In this document: positions 49,712 through 57,453 of the stretch, in pieces
How the letters are laid out: every line of letters begins with the position of its first letter
How positions within the stretch are numbered: position 1 is the first letter of the stretch
Origin: Filimonas sp.
Lineage (GTDB): Bacteria > Bacteroidota > Bacteroidia > Chitinophagales > Chitinophagaceae
Direction of reading: 5' to 3'
Assembly (NCBI GenBank): GCA_017306865.1
Contig: JAFKHH010000011.1
Location: 682,001 to 746,000, forward strand
Length of the DNA stretch: 64,000 nucleotides
Notes under the pieces: model-generated
Told to the model about the DNA's origin: nothing
What the model saw: only the letters and a program-made list of their open reading frames with translations
Databases searched by the model: none
Program-made: the position numbers and the translations under genes

Positions 49712-50965
49712 ATGCCTTATTTGTTCACTTCTGAGAGTGTGTCTGAAGGACATCCGGATAAAGTAGCCGATCAGATTTCAGATGCGCTGATTGATAATTT
49801 CTTAGCATTCGATCCGAATAGTAAAGTAGCATGTGAGACTTTGGTGACTACCGGACAAGTGGTTTTGGCTGGTGAAGTAAAGTCTAAAGCATACCTGGAC
49901 GTACAGGAAATAGCTCGTGGTGTAATCCGTAAGATCGGTTATACTAAGAGTGAATATATGTTTGAAGCAAGCAGTTGCGGTGTATTATCAGCTATTCATG
50001 AGCAGTCTGCTGACATCAACCAGGGTGTTGATAAAAAGAAGAAAGAAGAGCAGGGTGCTGGTGACCAGGGTATGATGTTTGGTTACGCTACGAACGAAAC
50101 TGAAGACTACATGCCATTGGCACTTGACCTGGCGCATAAACTACTCCAGGAGCTTGCAGCTCTAAGAAGAGAGAATAAACAAATTAAATACCTGCGTCCT
50201 GATGCTAAAAGCCAGGTTACGTTGGAGTATGACGATAACAACAAACCTGTAAGGATCGATACGATCGTTGTATCTACACAGCATGATGACTTCGATACAG
50301 AAGCTAAAATGCAGGCGAAGATCAAACAGGACATTATCAGCATTCTTATTCCGCGCGTAAAAGCTAAGTATAAAAAATACGGTAAACTGTTCAACGATAA
50401 GATCAAATATCACATTAACCCTACAGGTAAATTTGTGATCGGTGGTCCACACGGTGATACAGGTTTGACTGGCCGTAAAATCATCGTAGATACTTACGGT
50501 GGTAAAGGTGCGCACGGTGGTGGTGCATTCAGCGGTAAAGATCCTAGCAAAGTAGACCGTTCTGCAGCTTATGCAACACGTCACATAGCTAAAAACCTGG
50601 TTGCTGCCGGCGTTGCAGACGAGATCCTGGTTCAGGTATCTTATGCAATTGGTGTAGCTCAGCCAACATCTATCAACGTAAATACTTTCGGTACTGCTAA
50701 AGTTGCTTTGACTGATGGCGAGATCGGTAAAATAGTTGCAGGTGTATTTGACATGCGCCCTTACTTTATTGAACAGCGCCTGAAGTTGCGTAACCCTATC
50801 TACAGTGAAACTGCTGCTTATGGACACATGGGCCGCAAATCAGAAGTAGTAAATAAAGAGTTCGTTTCTCCTGATGGCAAAGTGAAGAAAGTAAAAGTAG
50901 AATTGTTTACATGGGAAAAATTAGACCATGTAGCAAAAGTGAAAAAAGCATTTGGTTTGAAATAA
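49712..50965 (+). CDS. metK: S-adenosylmethionine synthetase
   Basis: 417 aa. Makes S-adenosylmethionine from ATP and methionine. All hallmark blocks are present: '[20 protein letters not shown]' (ATP/Mg binding), '[20 protein letters not shown]', '[20 protein letters not shown]' (hexapeptide region GAGDQG), '[20 protein letters not shown]', and '[20 protein letters not shown]' (P-loop-like GGGAFSGKD). The C-terminal lysine-rich tail is slightly longer than in E. coli. It has its own promoter and terminator. Confidence 0.98.
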   Translation: MPYLFTSESVSEGHPDKVADQISDALIDNFLAFDPNSKVACETLVTTGQVVLAGEVKSKAYLDVQEIARGVIRKIGYTKSEYMFEASSCGVLSAIHEQSADINQGVDKKKKEEQGAGDQGMMFGYATNETEDYMPLALDLAHKLLQELAALRRENKQIKYLRPDAKSQVTLEYDDNNKPVRIDTIVVSTQHDDFDTEAKMQAKIKQDIISILIPRVKAKYKKYGKLFNDKIKYHINPTGKFVIGGPHGDTGLTGRKIIVDTYGGKGAHGGGAFSGKDPSKVDRSAAYATRHIAKNLVAAGVADEILVQVSYAIGVAQPTSINVNTFGTAKVALTDGEIGKIVAGVFDMRPYFIEQRLKLRNPIYSETAAYGHMGRKSEVVNKEFVSPDGKVKKVKVELFTWEKLDHVAKVKKAFGLK

Positions 50966-50984
50966 ACTTTCAATTCATTATAGC

Positions 50985-51015
50985 AAGCCCATCTGAAAAG
51001 ATGGGCTTTTGTATT
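50985..51015 (+). terminator. Terminator of metK
   Basis: Arms aagcccatct / agatgggctt (10 perfect pairs) with a GAAA loop, followed by ttgtattt, 20 bp after the stop. Confidence 0.88.
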
Positions 51016-51032
51016 TATGGGAGACAGTTTGG

Positions 51033-51112
51033 GTTTATAAGGTATATAAGGACTATAAAGTGAGCTACCTTATATACGCTATATACTTTATAAACTGTAT
51101 ATACCATTTAAA
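51033..51112. repeat. Inverted 'tttataaggtatataagg' repeat
   Basis: 'ggtttataaggtatataagg' (51032-51051) faces 'accttatatacgctatatac' and 'tttataaac' (51066-51096), so it can fold between metK and guaD. Same words at 38893, 43751 and 44162-44227. Confidence 0.55.
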
Positions 51113-51121
51113 GCGAAGATC

Positions 51122-51595
51122 ATGAGCAGAGAAATTGAATTTATTAAAGAAGCAATAGCATTATCAAGAAAGGGAATGCTAAATAATGACGGAGGCCCCT
51201 TTGGTTGTGTAATTGTAAAAGATGGCATTGTTGTGGGCAGAGGCTGGAACCAGGTTACCTCTACCAACGACCCTACGGCACATGCCGAAGTAGTTGCCAT
51301 TCGTGATGCGTGCAGGCAGCTTGGAACTTTTCAGTTGGAAGATTGTGAAGTATACACCTCTTGTGAACCTTGCCCGATGTGCATGGGTGCTATTTATTGG
51401 GCACGTCCTAAGAAAGTGTATTTTGCCAGCACAAAACAAGATGCAGCCGATGCTGGGTTTGATGATTCATTTATCTATGAAGAACTGGCACTGCCTATAC
51501 ACAGCCGTAAAATAGCGATTGAATGCCTGGGCAGAGATGAAGCGGTGGAAGTATTTAAAGAATGGATTAATAAAAAAGATAAAACAGCATATTAA
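51122..51595 (+). CDS. guaD: Guanine deaminase (CDA-fold nucleoside deaminase)
   Basis: 157 aa. Hydrolytic deamination of guanine to xanthine is the likely reaction. The zinc site is 'DPTAHAEVVAIRDAC' (H54, E56) and 'TSCEPCPMCMGAIYWARP' (C84, C87). The C-terminal segment 'AADAGFDDSFIYEELALP' is close to Bacillus GuaD (AAEAGFDDSFIYKE) and separates this protein from TadA tRNA adenosine deaminases. The stop codon overlaps the next ATG by one base, so it is coupled to the cupin gene. Confidence 0.9.
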   Translation: MSREIEFIKEAIALSRKGMLNNDGGPFGCVIVKDGIVVGRGWNQVTSTNDPTAHAEVVAIRDACRQLGTFQLEDCEVYTSCEPCPMCMGAIYWARPKKVYFASTKQDAADAGFDDSFIYEELALPIHSRKIAIECLGRDEAVEVFKEWINKKDKTAY

Positions 51596-52095
51596 TGGAT
51601 GCACAAAGCCTCGCTGCATTTTATCAACTACAACCACATCCTGAAGGTGGCTATTACAGGGAAACCTACCGGTCCCATCTGACACTACCTGCGAACAGTT
51701 TACCAGCGGATTTTAACGGGGAGCGCAATAGTTCTACAGCTATTTACTTCCTTTTAGAGCAGGGAAATTTTTCAGCATTTCATAGAATTAAAAGTGATGA
51801 AGTCTGGCATTTTTATGCAGGCCAGGCCTTACTCGTCTACGTTATACATCCTGAAGGATGGCTGGAAATTATCAGGCTGGGAAACAATATTGGCAATGGA
51901 GAACAATTCCAGGCTGTAGTGCCTGCCGGTTGCTGGTTTGCTTCTATGCCTGCGCCTGCAACTGCATTTAGCTTTGTAGGCTGTACTGTAGCGCCAGGAT
52001 TCGATTTTCACGATTTTGAATTGGCGTATGCAGATGTACTAGCTAAAGAATACCCGCAACACGAGTCGCTTATACGCCAGCTTTGTCGTCAATAA
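51595..52095 (+). CDS. Cupin-domain protein, DUF985 family
   Basis: 166 aa, one cupin_5/DUF985 domain. Conserved blocks: 'LQPHPEGGYYRETYRS' at the N-terminus, 'STAIYFLLEQGNFSAFHRIK', 'SDEVWHFYAGQALLVYVIHP' and 'VVPAGCWFASMPAP' plus 'FSFVGCTVAPGFDFHDFELA'. Small-molecule isomerase or sugar-binding roles have been suggested for the fold, but the family function is open. It starts within the guaD stop (TAATG) and its last 26 bp overlap the convergent membrane-protein gene. Confidence 0.88.
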   Translation: MDAQSLAAFYQLQPHPEGGYYRETYRSHLTLPANSLPADFNGERNSSTAIYFLLEQGNFSAFHRIKSDEVWHFYAGQALLVYVIHPEGWLEIIRLGNNIGNGEQFQAVVPAGCWFASMPAPATAFSFVGCTVAPGFDFHDFELAYADVLAKEYPQHESLIRQLCRQ

Positions 52096-52504
52096 TGGTG
52101 ATTTGCCACGCAATACCAGCTTGCTTAGGTTTAGCTTGCTGGTCTTTGTTTTTATTATAAAGATAAATAACAGCGTAGCCCAGGATGCAGAGCAGCAGTA
52201 TAATGATGGCAGCCAGCAATATCCAGGACATGTCTTTGATCTTTCTTTTTTCTTTCTGCTGTTTCTTGGATGTTAACTGCTGTTGCAATTGCTTATTCAA
52301 TTGCGAAACGTACTGTTGCAGTTTTTCGTTGGATTGAAATTCCTGTAGTCCTTCTACCGCATCGTTCATAAATGGAGAATCAGCCATTTTTTTCTCAAAA
52401 GCATGCTTTTCTTCCTCTGATAAATTATCCTGCAGATATTTCATCAGGTCATCATCCTCAAAGTGATCATGCTCTTCAGTAAATATGTCTTTAATGTCAG
52501 CCAT
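52070..52504 (-). CDS. Membrane protein partner of the ECF sigma factor (anti-sigma-like)
   Basis: 144 aa. The N-terminal cytoplasmic part contains 'DDLMKYLQDNLSEEEKHAFE' and 'KKMADSPFMNDAVEGLQEF', a pattern I know from the N-terminus of Bacteroidota anti-sigma-like proteins (YLQG.LS..E.....E.....PF..DA.EG). It continues into a Gln/Lys-rich coiled coil (residues ~58-88) and one TM helix ('ILLAAIIILLLCILGYAVIY'). A short tail lies outside. The gene overlaps the sigma gene's end by 8 bp, so the two are translationally coupled. Anti-sigma activity is inference from this arrangement. Confidence 0.75.
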   Translation of the reverse strand: MADIKDIFTEEHDHFEDDDLMKYLQDNLSEEEKHAFEKKMADSPFMNDAVEGLQEFQSNEKLQQYVSQLNKQLQQQLTSKKQQKEKRKIKDMSWILLAAIIILLLCILGYAVIYLYNKNKDQQAKPKQAGIAWQITIIDDKAGV

Positions 52505-53129
52505 TATGATTTTTCAATTTCTTTTCCACCAATATTTTTAGGTTCCGTTTGCCGTTTTGGATAAAGCTCTTCACCTGCGGCAACGAATAGTGTGTTTCTT
52601 CGGCAATATCGTTATATGATTTCTTTTGAAGGTAAAATAAAGTTACACAGATTTTTTGCTCTTCATTTAATTCTGGCAAAACCTCTTCAATCACATTCAG
52701 TATATTCTCTTTTTCCAGTAAAGCTGTATTGTCGTTTGAGGCTTCAAGGCTGCCTGCAATATTTTCATTCAGCTCTTTCGGTATTTTACCCTGCCTGTCC
52801 CTTAGCTTCATCAGGCAGTAGTTTTTGGCTACCATATACAGCCAGCTTTTAATATACTCTACCTTGTATTTCTGCAGTTCCGTAATTGCTTTCAGAAATA
52901 TCTGCTGTACGGCATCTTTTGCCTCCTCCTCATTTTTCAGATATTTCATGCAGACACCTAATAACAAAAAGGTATAGCGTTGCAACAAAACGCCCAGCCA
53001 ATGGTTATTCCCTGTCTGGTTGAATTTTTGTAATAATTCCTGGTCGCTGATATGTGCTAAACTATCCTTATTCACCGTGTTAAAATAAAGATTTTTTTTA
53101 TATAAGATACAGTAGTTGGTAAAATCCAT
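52497..53129 (-). CDS. ECF-type RNA polymerase sigma factor
   Basis: Up to 210 aa. Region 2: 'GVCMKYLKNEEEAKDAVQQI' and 'FLKAITELQKYKVEYIKSWL' with 'YMVAKNYCLMKLRDRQ'. Region 4: 'LNEEQKICVTLFYLQKKSYN' and 'DIAEETHYSLPQVKSFIQNG', followed by 'KRNLKILVEKKLK'. Both are standard for sigma-70 family group 4. The ATG at 53129 leaves only 21 bp to the divergent NlpC gene, so a GTG at 53075 (VNKDSLAHISDQELLQKFNQ), with family-like sequence from there, may be the true start. Target promoters unknown; the membrane partner follows directly. Confidence 0.9.
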   Translation of the reverse strand: MDFTNYCILYKKNLYFNTVNKDSLAHISDQELLQKFNQTGNNHWLGVLLQRYTFLLLGVCMKYLKNEEEAKDAVQQIFLKAITELQKYKVEYIKSWLYMVAKNYCLMKLRDRQGKIPKELNENIAGSLEASNDNTALLEKENILNVIEEVLPELNEEQKICVTLFYLQKKSYNDIAEETHYSLPQVKSFIQNGKRNLKILVEKKLKNHNG

Positions 53130-53150
53130 AACTTGGATAAAAAAATATTT

Positions 53151-53915
53151 ATGACATACGTTGCGTGTATCGTTGCAGCAGCGCCAATACGGGCATTAGG
53201 CTCACACAGAAGTGAAATGGTAAGCCAGTTGTTGCTAGGTGAGTTTGCTAAAGTATTGGAAGTAGAAAAGGACTTTGTAAAAGTGCAGTGTCTGCATGAT
53301 GGATATGAGGGCTGGTGCCAGACAAGCCAGTTGACTGAGGTAGATGAAGATGTGATACGCTATACGAATGTAGCTTATACAACTGAGCGGAATGCAATGG
53401 TGAGAATGGATAATACGGCTGTGTATCCCTCATTGTCTACGCCCGTTTATGATGACGGGAAAGAATTGCAATTGGGTAAATATGAACTCAACTATAGTAA
53501 TGTAGCAGGCAAAGAGATCTATGATTCTTTCGACGGAAAAATAATAGCAAGGCTGGCGAATAATTACCTGAATACACCTTACCTGTGGGGGGGAAGAAGC
53601 TCATTTGGTATAGACTGTAGTGGATTTACGCAACAGGTGTTTAAAGTAGTTAGTATAAACCTGATGCGCGATGCCTATCAGCAGGCAACGCAGGGTGAGG
53701 TAGTTGGCTTTTTACAGGAAAGCATCTGCGGCGATCTTGCTTTCTTTGATAATGAAGAGGGACGCATCACGCATGTGGGAATTATGCTGAATGCAGAAGA
53801 AATTATCCATTCTTCAGGCAGAGTACGTATAGATAAAATGGACAACCAGGGTATCATCAATACAGATACAGGACAGCGTACGCATAAACTGAGGATCATT
53901 AAAAGAATAAGGTAG
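53151..53915 (+). CDS. NlpC/P60 family cell-wall hydrolase with SH3 domain
   Basis: 254 aa from ATG 53151 ('MTYVACIVAAAPIRALGSHR'); the earlier TTG is rejected. Residues ~1-65 form a bacterial SH3 domain ('SEMVSQLLLGEFAKVLEVEK', 'CLHDGYEGWCQTSQL'), a second SH3-like stretch follows, and the C-terminal C40 peptidase has 'YLWGGRSSFGIDCSGF' with catalytic C156, 'RITHVGIML' with H208 and 'IIHSSGRVRI' with H220. It cleaves gamma-D-Glu-meso-DAP type peptide bonds in relatives. No signal peptide is visible, suggesting a role on recycled muropeptides in the cytoplasm. Confidence 0.92.
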   Translation: MTYVACIVAAAPIRALGSHRSEMVSQLLLGEFAKVLEVEKDFVKVQCLHDGYEGWCQTSQLTEVDEDVIRYTNVAYTTERNAMVRMDNTAVYPSLSTPVYDDGKELQLGKYELNYSNVAGKEIYDSFDGKIIARLANNYLNTPYLWGGRSSFGIDCSGFTQQVFKVVSINLMRDAYQQATQGEVVGFLQESICGDLAFFDNEEGRITHVGIMLNAEEIIHSSGRVRIDKMDNQGIINTDTGQRTHKLRIIKRIR

Positions 53916-53917
53916 AG

Positions 53918-54038
53918 CGTGAAACGTGAATCGATAATCGTGAATAATGATAATATCTTTCTTCGTAATGGTGAGATGCCAATAAGTAAATGTTCTTAAA
54001 GACTGAAACTATTCACGATTATCGACTCACGTTTCACG
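53918..54038. repeat. Inverted 'gtgaaacgtgaatcgataat' repeat
   Basis: 'cgtgaaacgtgaatcgataa' and 'tcgtgaata' (53919-53947) face 'tattcacgattatcgactca' and 'cgtttcacg' (54010-54038). The arms are nearly complementary over ~28 bases, between the convergent NlpC gene and the small membrane-protein gene. Confidence 0.65.
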
Positions 54039-54043
54039 AAATA

Positions 54044-54074
54044 AAAAAGCTGTTGTGATCCACAACAGCTTTTT
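54044..54074 (-). terminator. Terminator of the small membrane-protein gene (symmetrical)
   Basis: 14-bp arms aaaaagctgttgtg / cacaacagcttttt with a 3-nt loop and T-runs on both strands. It lies 19 bp past the small gene's stop. Confidence 0.9.
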
Positions 54075-54093
54075 ACATATAAATAAGTTCAGA

Positions 54094-54246
54094 TTAAAAT
54101 AATCTCATTGCTTTAGAGAAGTGTGTGCAAACACCTGGTAATGCCAGCCAGAAAAATTGGCGATAAAAGATTAACAAACCAATCATGATAGCTAACCAGA
54201 TAAAGAAATATGCCCAATATTTACCAGTTGATTGTTGTGCTTCCAT
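54094..54246 (-). CDS. Small membrane protein, 50 aa
   Basis: Too short for usual gene calls. From ATG 54246 it reads MEAQQSTGKYWAYFFIWLAI, then MIGLLIFYRQFFWLALPGVC and THFSKAMRLF. One TM helix (about residues 11-27) and a second, weaker hydrophobic stretch are flanked by a hydrophilic N-terminus. A strong terminator follows the stop at once, which argues that the frame is expressed. I do not recognise the family. Convergent with the NlpC gene. Confidence 0.6.
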   Translation of the reverse strand: MEAQQSTGKYWAYFFIWLAIMIGLLIFYRQFFWLALPGVCTHFSKAMRLF

Positions 54247-54488
54247 TTGTAAAGAATTTTGGCAAAAATAAAAGAAATTGACACATAAATGACAGGTAGA
54301 GGAAAAAAAATAGGGGGAAAGGAGATGGTTTAATGGGTATATGGCTGAATTGTTGATTAACTGTTGAAAGAGTCAAACGCCTTGTATAAGGCCAATACTA
54401 TAAGCATTTCGGATTGTAGCCTTTTGTAAACCACTCATCCTGTTTACATCGTACATCTAACATCGTACATATTTCTACTTAGTACTTG

Positions 54489-54872
54489 TTACGGATGTAC
54501 ACCCATAAGCAGGCTGCCGATAATGATTGTAAGTACAATGAACGTGATGGCAACGTAGAGATAATCCTTCTCAATTAAGAAGCCTACCAGGGAGAAGATT
54601 ATACGCGCAATTGGTGTGGCGATGAGTACCAGGATGCCAAGCTGGATAATGGCTTTGCCCTTAAAGGCAAAAACGCCTTTAAAGATATTTTTTACCGTAT
54701 GATAAATGCTGTTGCCTTCATTGAACGTGCGGTATTCCGGCATTTCACTTCCATGCCTGTAGATGTAAATAATACCACCAAACAGTACTATGATGGAAGA
54801 CAATATTACACCCCCACGGAGCAGGGAACCCATAGCCACTTCTATATCCTTATCGCGTAAAGTCTTTTTCAC
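54489..54872 (-). CDS. DUF1634 membrane protein
   Basis: 127 aa with three TM helices: 'LLRGGVILSSIIVLFGGIIY', 'AIIQLGILVLIATPIARIIF' and 'YVAITFIVLTIIIGSLLMG'. The N-terminus 'DKDIEVAMGSLLRGGV' and 'LGILVLIATPIARI' are DUF1634 signatures. The gene starts 4 bp after the TauE/SafE gene stop. This pairing recurs in many bacteria, so the protein is probably an accessory subunit of the anion exporter. The specific role is unknown. Confidence 0.9.
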   Translation of the reverse strand: MKKTLRDKDIEVAMGSLLRGGVILSSIIVLFGGIIYIYRHGSEMPEYRTFNEGNSIYHTVKNIFKGVFAFKGKAIIQLGILVLIATPIARIIFSLVGFLIEKDYLYVAITFIVLTIIIGSLLMGVHP

Positions 54873-54876
54873 AGCA

Positions 54877-55716
54877 TTATATTTTTTTCATGAAACCATT
54901 GTACAACATCTGTAATGCGACCAGCATAATCACAAATGCAAAAACGGTACGCAGTAGCGTTGTTTTTACATTTGGCAATACGCGTGAGCCAAGGAAGGCG
55001 CCCGCCAGTACACCCAACGTAACAGGCATACATAATCCCGGATCTATATAACCGCGGTAGAGGTAAATGCCGGCACTGGCTGCGGCTGTAACACCGATCA
55101 TAAAATTGCTGGTAGTGGTAGACACTTTAAAAGGTATGCGCATAATGTTGTCCATAGCCAATACTTTTAAAGCACCTGATCCAACGCCGAGCAACCCGGA
55201 CAATATACCTGCGCCAAGCATGGTAAAAAAGCCTCCCGGTACATAGCGTACGGTATAGTCAACATTTCCATCGGACGTAGGATAGCTGCTGTTCAGCTTC
55301 AGCTTTACAGACAATGGATCAGGGAGAGACTGCTTACCCGTAACAGCCTTTTTCTTTTGCAAAGACGTAAGGGCAGAAAACATCAATATAAGCCCGAATA
55401 TGACTGCAATAATATTAGTAGGCGTGTACACGGCTATAAATGCGCCACAAACGGCGCCAAGAGTAGTGGCAATCTCCAGGAACATACCCAGCCGGATATT
55501 AGTGATCCCTTCTTTTACATAAGCCGCTGCAGAGCCGGAAGAAGTGGCAATAACCGCAACAAGCGATGCGCCAATGGCATAATGTATATCCACCTTAAAT
55601 ACCAGGGTGAGCAATGGTATGATCACAAAGCCTCCGCCAAGCCCTGTAAGGGAGCCAAGGAAGCCCGCCAGCAAAGCACCCAGGAAGATGATTAAAGTGA
55701 ATATAGCAATCGTCAT
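54877..55716 (-). CDS. TauE/SafE family sulfite/organosulfonate exporter
   Basis: 279 aa with about eight TM helices in two repeats. Family motifs: 'LAGFLGSLTGLGGGFVIIPL' in the first repeat and 'GILSGLLGVGSGALKVLAMD' in the second (the G-x-G-G-G/S pattern), followed by 'NFMIGVTAAASAGIYLYRGY'. Members carry sulfite, sulfoacetate or related anions; the substrate is not resolved here. Paired with the DUF1634 gene immediately downstream on the minus strand. The pyrophosphatase terminator lies just upstream. Confidence 0.92.
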   Translation of the reverse strand: MTIAIFTLIIFLGALLAGFLGSLTGLGGGFVIIPLLTLVFKVDIHYAIGASLVAVIATSSGSAAAYVKEGITNIRLGMFLEIATTLGAVCGAFIAVYTPTNIIAVIFGLILMFSALTSLQKKKAVTGKQSLPDPLSVKLKLNSSYPTSDGNVDYTVRYVPGGFFTMLGAGILSGLLGVGSGALKVLAMDNIMRIPFKVSTTTSNFMIGVTAAASAGIYLYRGYIDPGLCMPVTLGVLAGAFLGSRVLPNVKTTLLRTVFAFVIMLVALQMLYNGFMKKI

Positions 55717-55741
55717 TAGTCTACAATATAGGTGAAAAAAA

Positions 55742-55761
55742 GGGCCGGTATTAACCGGCCC
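55742..55761 (-). terminator. Terminator of the pyrophosphatase gene
   Basis: gggccggt / accggccc arms followed on minus by TTTTTTT (plus 55735-55741), 11 bp past the stop. Confidence 0.88.
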
Positions 55762-55772
55762 ATTCAGAATTG

Positions 55773-56327
55773 TTATTTGGTAAGCTTGTCACCGAAGGTT
55801 TTCTGGTAAGCTTCCATCGCGTCTCTTACGATCTGCAATGCCTTCTCTTTATTACCGAAATCTTCAACGATCACAGTCTTGTTTTCAAGCGTTTTATATT
55901 CTTCGAAGAAGTGGCGCAATTCACCAAAGAAATGCGGTTGTAATTCTTCAATATTATTGTAATGGTTAACGCTCGGATCATTCGCAGCTACTGCAATGAT
56001 CTTGTCATCAGCGTCACCGCCATCGATCATCTGCATTACCCCGATCACTTTTGCATCGATCAGTGTAAGCGGCTGTACTGCCAGGGATGTGATAACCAAT
56101 ATATCCAGTGGATCTTTATCGTCACCATAAGTCTGTGGAATAAAACCATAGTTAACAGGGTAGTGGAATGAAGAATAAATAACCCTGTCAAGTTTTAATA
56201 AACCACTCGCTTTGTCAATTTCATATTTTGCGCGTGACCCTTGCGGAATCTCGATAACTGCGTTTAGGAGCTCCGGAGCTTTATCTCCAGTAGGCACACC
56301 GTGCCAAGGATGCAATACCGTCATCAT
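55773..56327 (-). CDS. ppa: Inorganic pyrophosphatase, family I
   Basis: 184 aa from ATG 56327; upstream codons are excluded because the -7 box 56352-56359 lies there and the longer frame would begin with TTG. Hydrolyses pyrophosphate to phosphate. Blocks: '[20 protein letters not shown]', '[20 protein letters not shown]' with 'DPLDILV' (D-x-D-P-x-D metal site) and '[17 protein letters not shown]'. These match type I enzymes, somewhat shorter at the N-terminus than E. coli Ppa. Cytoplasmic hexamer in relatives. Confidence 0.94.
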   Translation of the reverse strand: MMTVLHPWHGVPTGDKAPELLNAVIEIPQGSRAKYEIDKASGLLKLDRVIYSSFHYPVNYGFIPQTYGDDKDPLDILVITSLAVQPLTLIDAKVIGVMQMIDGGDADDKIIAVAANDPSVNHYNNIEELQPHFFGELRHFFEEYKTLENKTVIVEDFGNKEKALQIVRDAMEAYQKTFGDKLTK

Positions 56328-56351
56328 ACAATACTGTATTAAAATTTTTTG

Positions 56352-56359
56352 CAAAGGTA
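56352..56359 (-). promoter_or_regulatory. -7 promoter box of the pyrophosphatase gene
   Basis: Minus-strand TACCTTTG, 24 nt before ATG 56327. Confidence 0.6.
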
Positions 56360-56460
56360 ATGGCTGGATAAATAACGGGCAGGATTATTTTATATTGCTA
56401 AGTGTATAAAATCTATAGTGTTAGGAGCTTTTAAGCCAAATTTCACTTCCTCAATAGCCA

Positions 56461-56490
56461 AAAGAGGCTACCGTTATCGATAGCCTCTTT
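56461..56490. terminator. Hairpin downstream of the SIMPL gene
   Basis: aaagaggcta / tagcctcttt arms around ccgttatcga; T-runs on both strands. It lies 133 bp past the minus-strand SIMPL gene stop, and no other gene reads into it. Confidence 0.65.
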
Positions 56491-56551
56491 TTAATAAATG
56501 ATATAAAATCGGAATATATTGGTAAGAGTGGGCCACCTTTGAGCGGCTGAA

Positions 56552-56612
56552 AAATATTTCATATCTCACTGATAAGCCAGATGGAGGCTGGGGGTATAGA
56601 TATGGAATATCT
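56552..56612. repeat. Hairpin repeat with 15-bp arms, copy 2
   Basis: aaatatttcatatct pairs with agatatggaatatct (56598-56612) at 13 of 15 positions, around a loop that begins 'cactgataag'. The right arm is identical to copy 1 at 39181-39195. Confidence 0.6.
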
Positions 56613-56622
56613 AAAGAATCAC

Positions 56623-57336
56623 TTACTTCAGCGCAAATACCACGTTTACCTGGAACTGTAGTTTCATCTTTTTAAAATCAACATTCATGGCATCTCCACC
56701 TGCTGTATCTGCAGATTTCATCATCATGTTAGCATACATAGGGCGAGGATAGTTGTTGATCTCTTCCGCATCATTGATCGTAATAGCCTGGCCTACTTTT
56801 TCATCAATTGCCTCTGCCAGGTAAATAGCTTTTTCCTTAGCAGCTTTGATGGCTTTGATCTTCAGTTCTTTTTTATACTCGTCCAGTTTGCTGTGCGATA
56901 CATGAGATATAGCAAAGCTTTGAGTGGCTTCATCATCCATCTTATTAACCAGCTCATTCATCTTGCTTGTAGAAGAGAGTTTAATCTCATAGGTAATGCC
57001 AGCCTTCATGTCCGGGTTTTCCTTTTTCTTCTTCTTTACATCCCAGTTGTTGTTACTGTCATAGCCTGAATAGCTTTGCACGCTTATATCTTTGTCTGTT
57101 AAGCCAATGCTTTTGCATGCTTCCAGGAACCTGTTTCGGATAGCTTCAATATCTATTTTGCCAGCTCCTTTTTTATCATACTCCTTCAATTCTACCCGTA
57201 CATAAATTTCGTCGGGAACAATTTCCATTTCCGCGATACCTGTTACATTGATTGTTCGCTGTGGTGCAGTTTTATCTTGTGCCATTGCATACATACTGCC
57301 TAAAGTAATCATTACTGCTAATAAAATCTTTTTCAT
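56623..57336 (-). CDS. SIMPL domain protein (DUF541), periplasmic
   Basis: 237 aa from ATG 57336, where 'MKKILLAVMITLGSMYAMAQ' is a signal peptide; 15 codons upstream are not signal-like. The SIMPL/DUF541 domain: 'TINVTGIAEMEIVPDEIYVR' is the diagnostic start, 'IEAIRNRFLEACKSIGLTDK' follows and 'LKIKAIKAAKEKAIYLAEAI' with 'DEKVGQAITINDAEE' closes it. E. coli YggE belongs here and lowers oxidative stress by an unknown route. A periplasmic location is well supported; function is not. Confidence 0.88.
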   Translation of the reverse strand: MKKILLAVMITLGSMYAMAQDKTAPQRTINVTGIAEMEIVPDEIYVRVELKEYDKKGAGKIDIEAIRNRFLEACKSIGLTDKDISVQSYSGYDSNNNWDVKKKKKENPDMKAGITYEIKLSSTSKMNELVNKMDDEATQSFAISHVSHSKLDEYKKELKIKAIKAAKEKAIYLAEAIDEKVGQAITINDAEEINNYPRPMYANMMMKSADTAGGDAMNVDFKKMKLQFQVNVVFALK

Positions 57337-57453
57337 AATCGATGTTTTTTTAATGATGTCAGGTTTTTTTCTTTTACACAAAATGATTTTTACCTTAACA
57401 AATAGTTTGCAAAGCCGTATTTTGCAAACCGTTTGCCAAAACCCAGGTAGTGC

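Noticed and set aside
50162-50827. 221-codon minus-strand frame
   Set aside because: It lies wholly antisense to metK, whose protein matches its family end to end; the antisense translation has no recognisable motifs.
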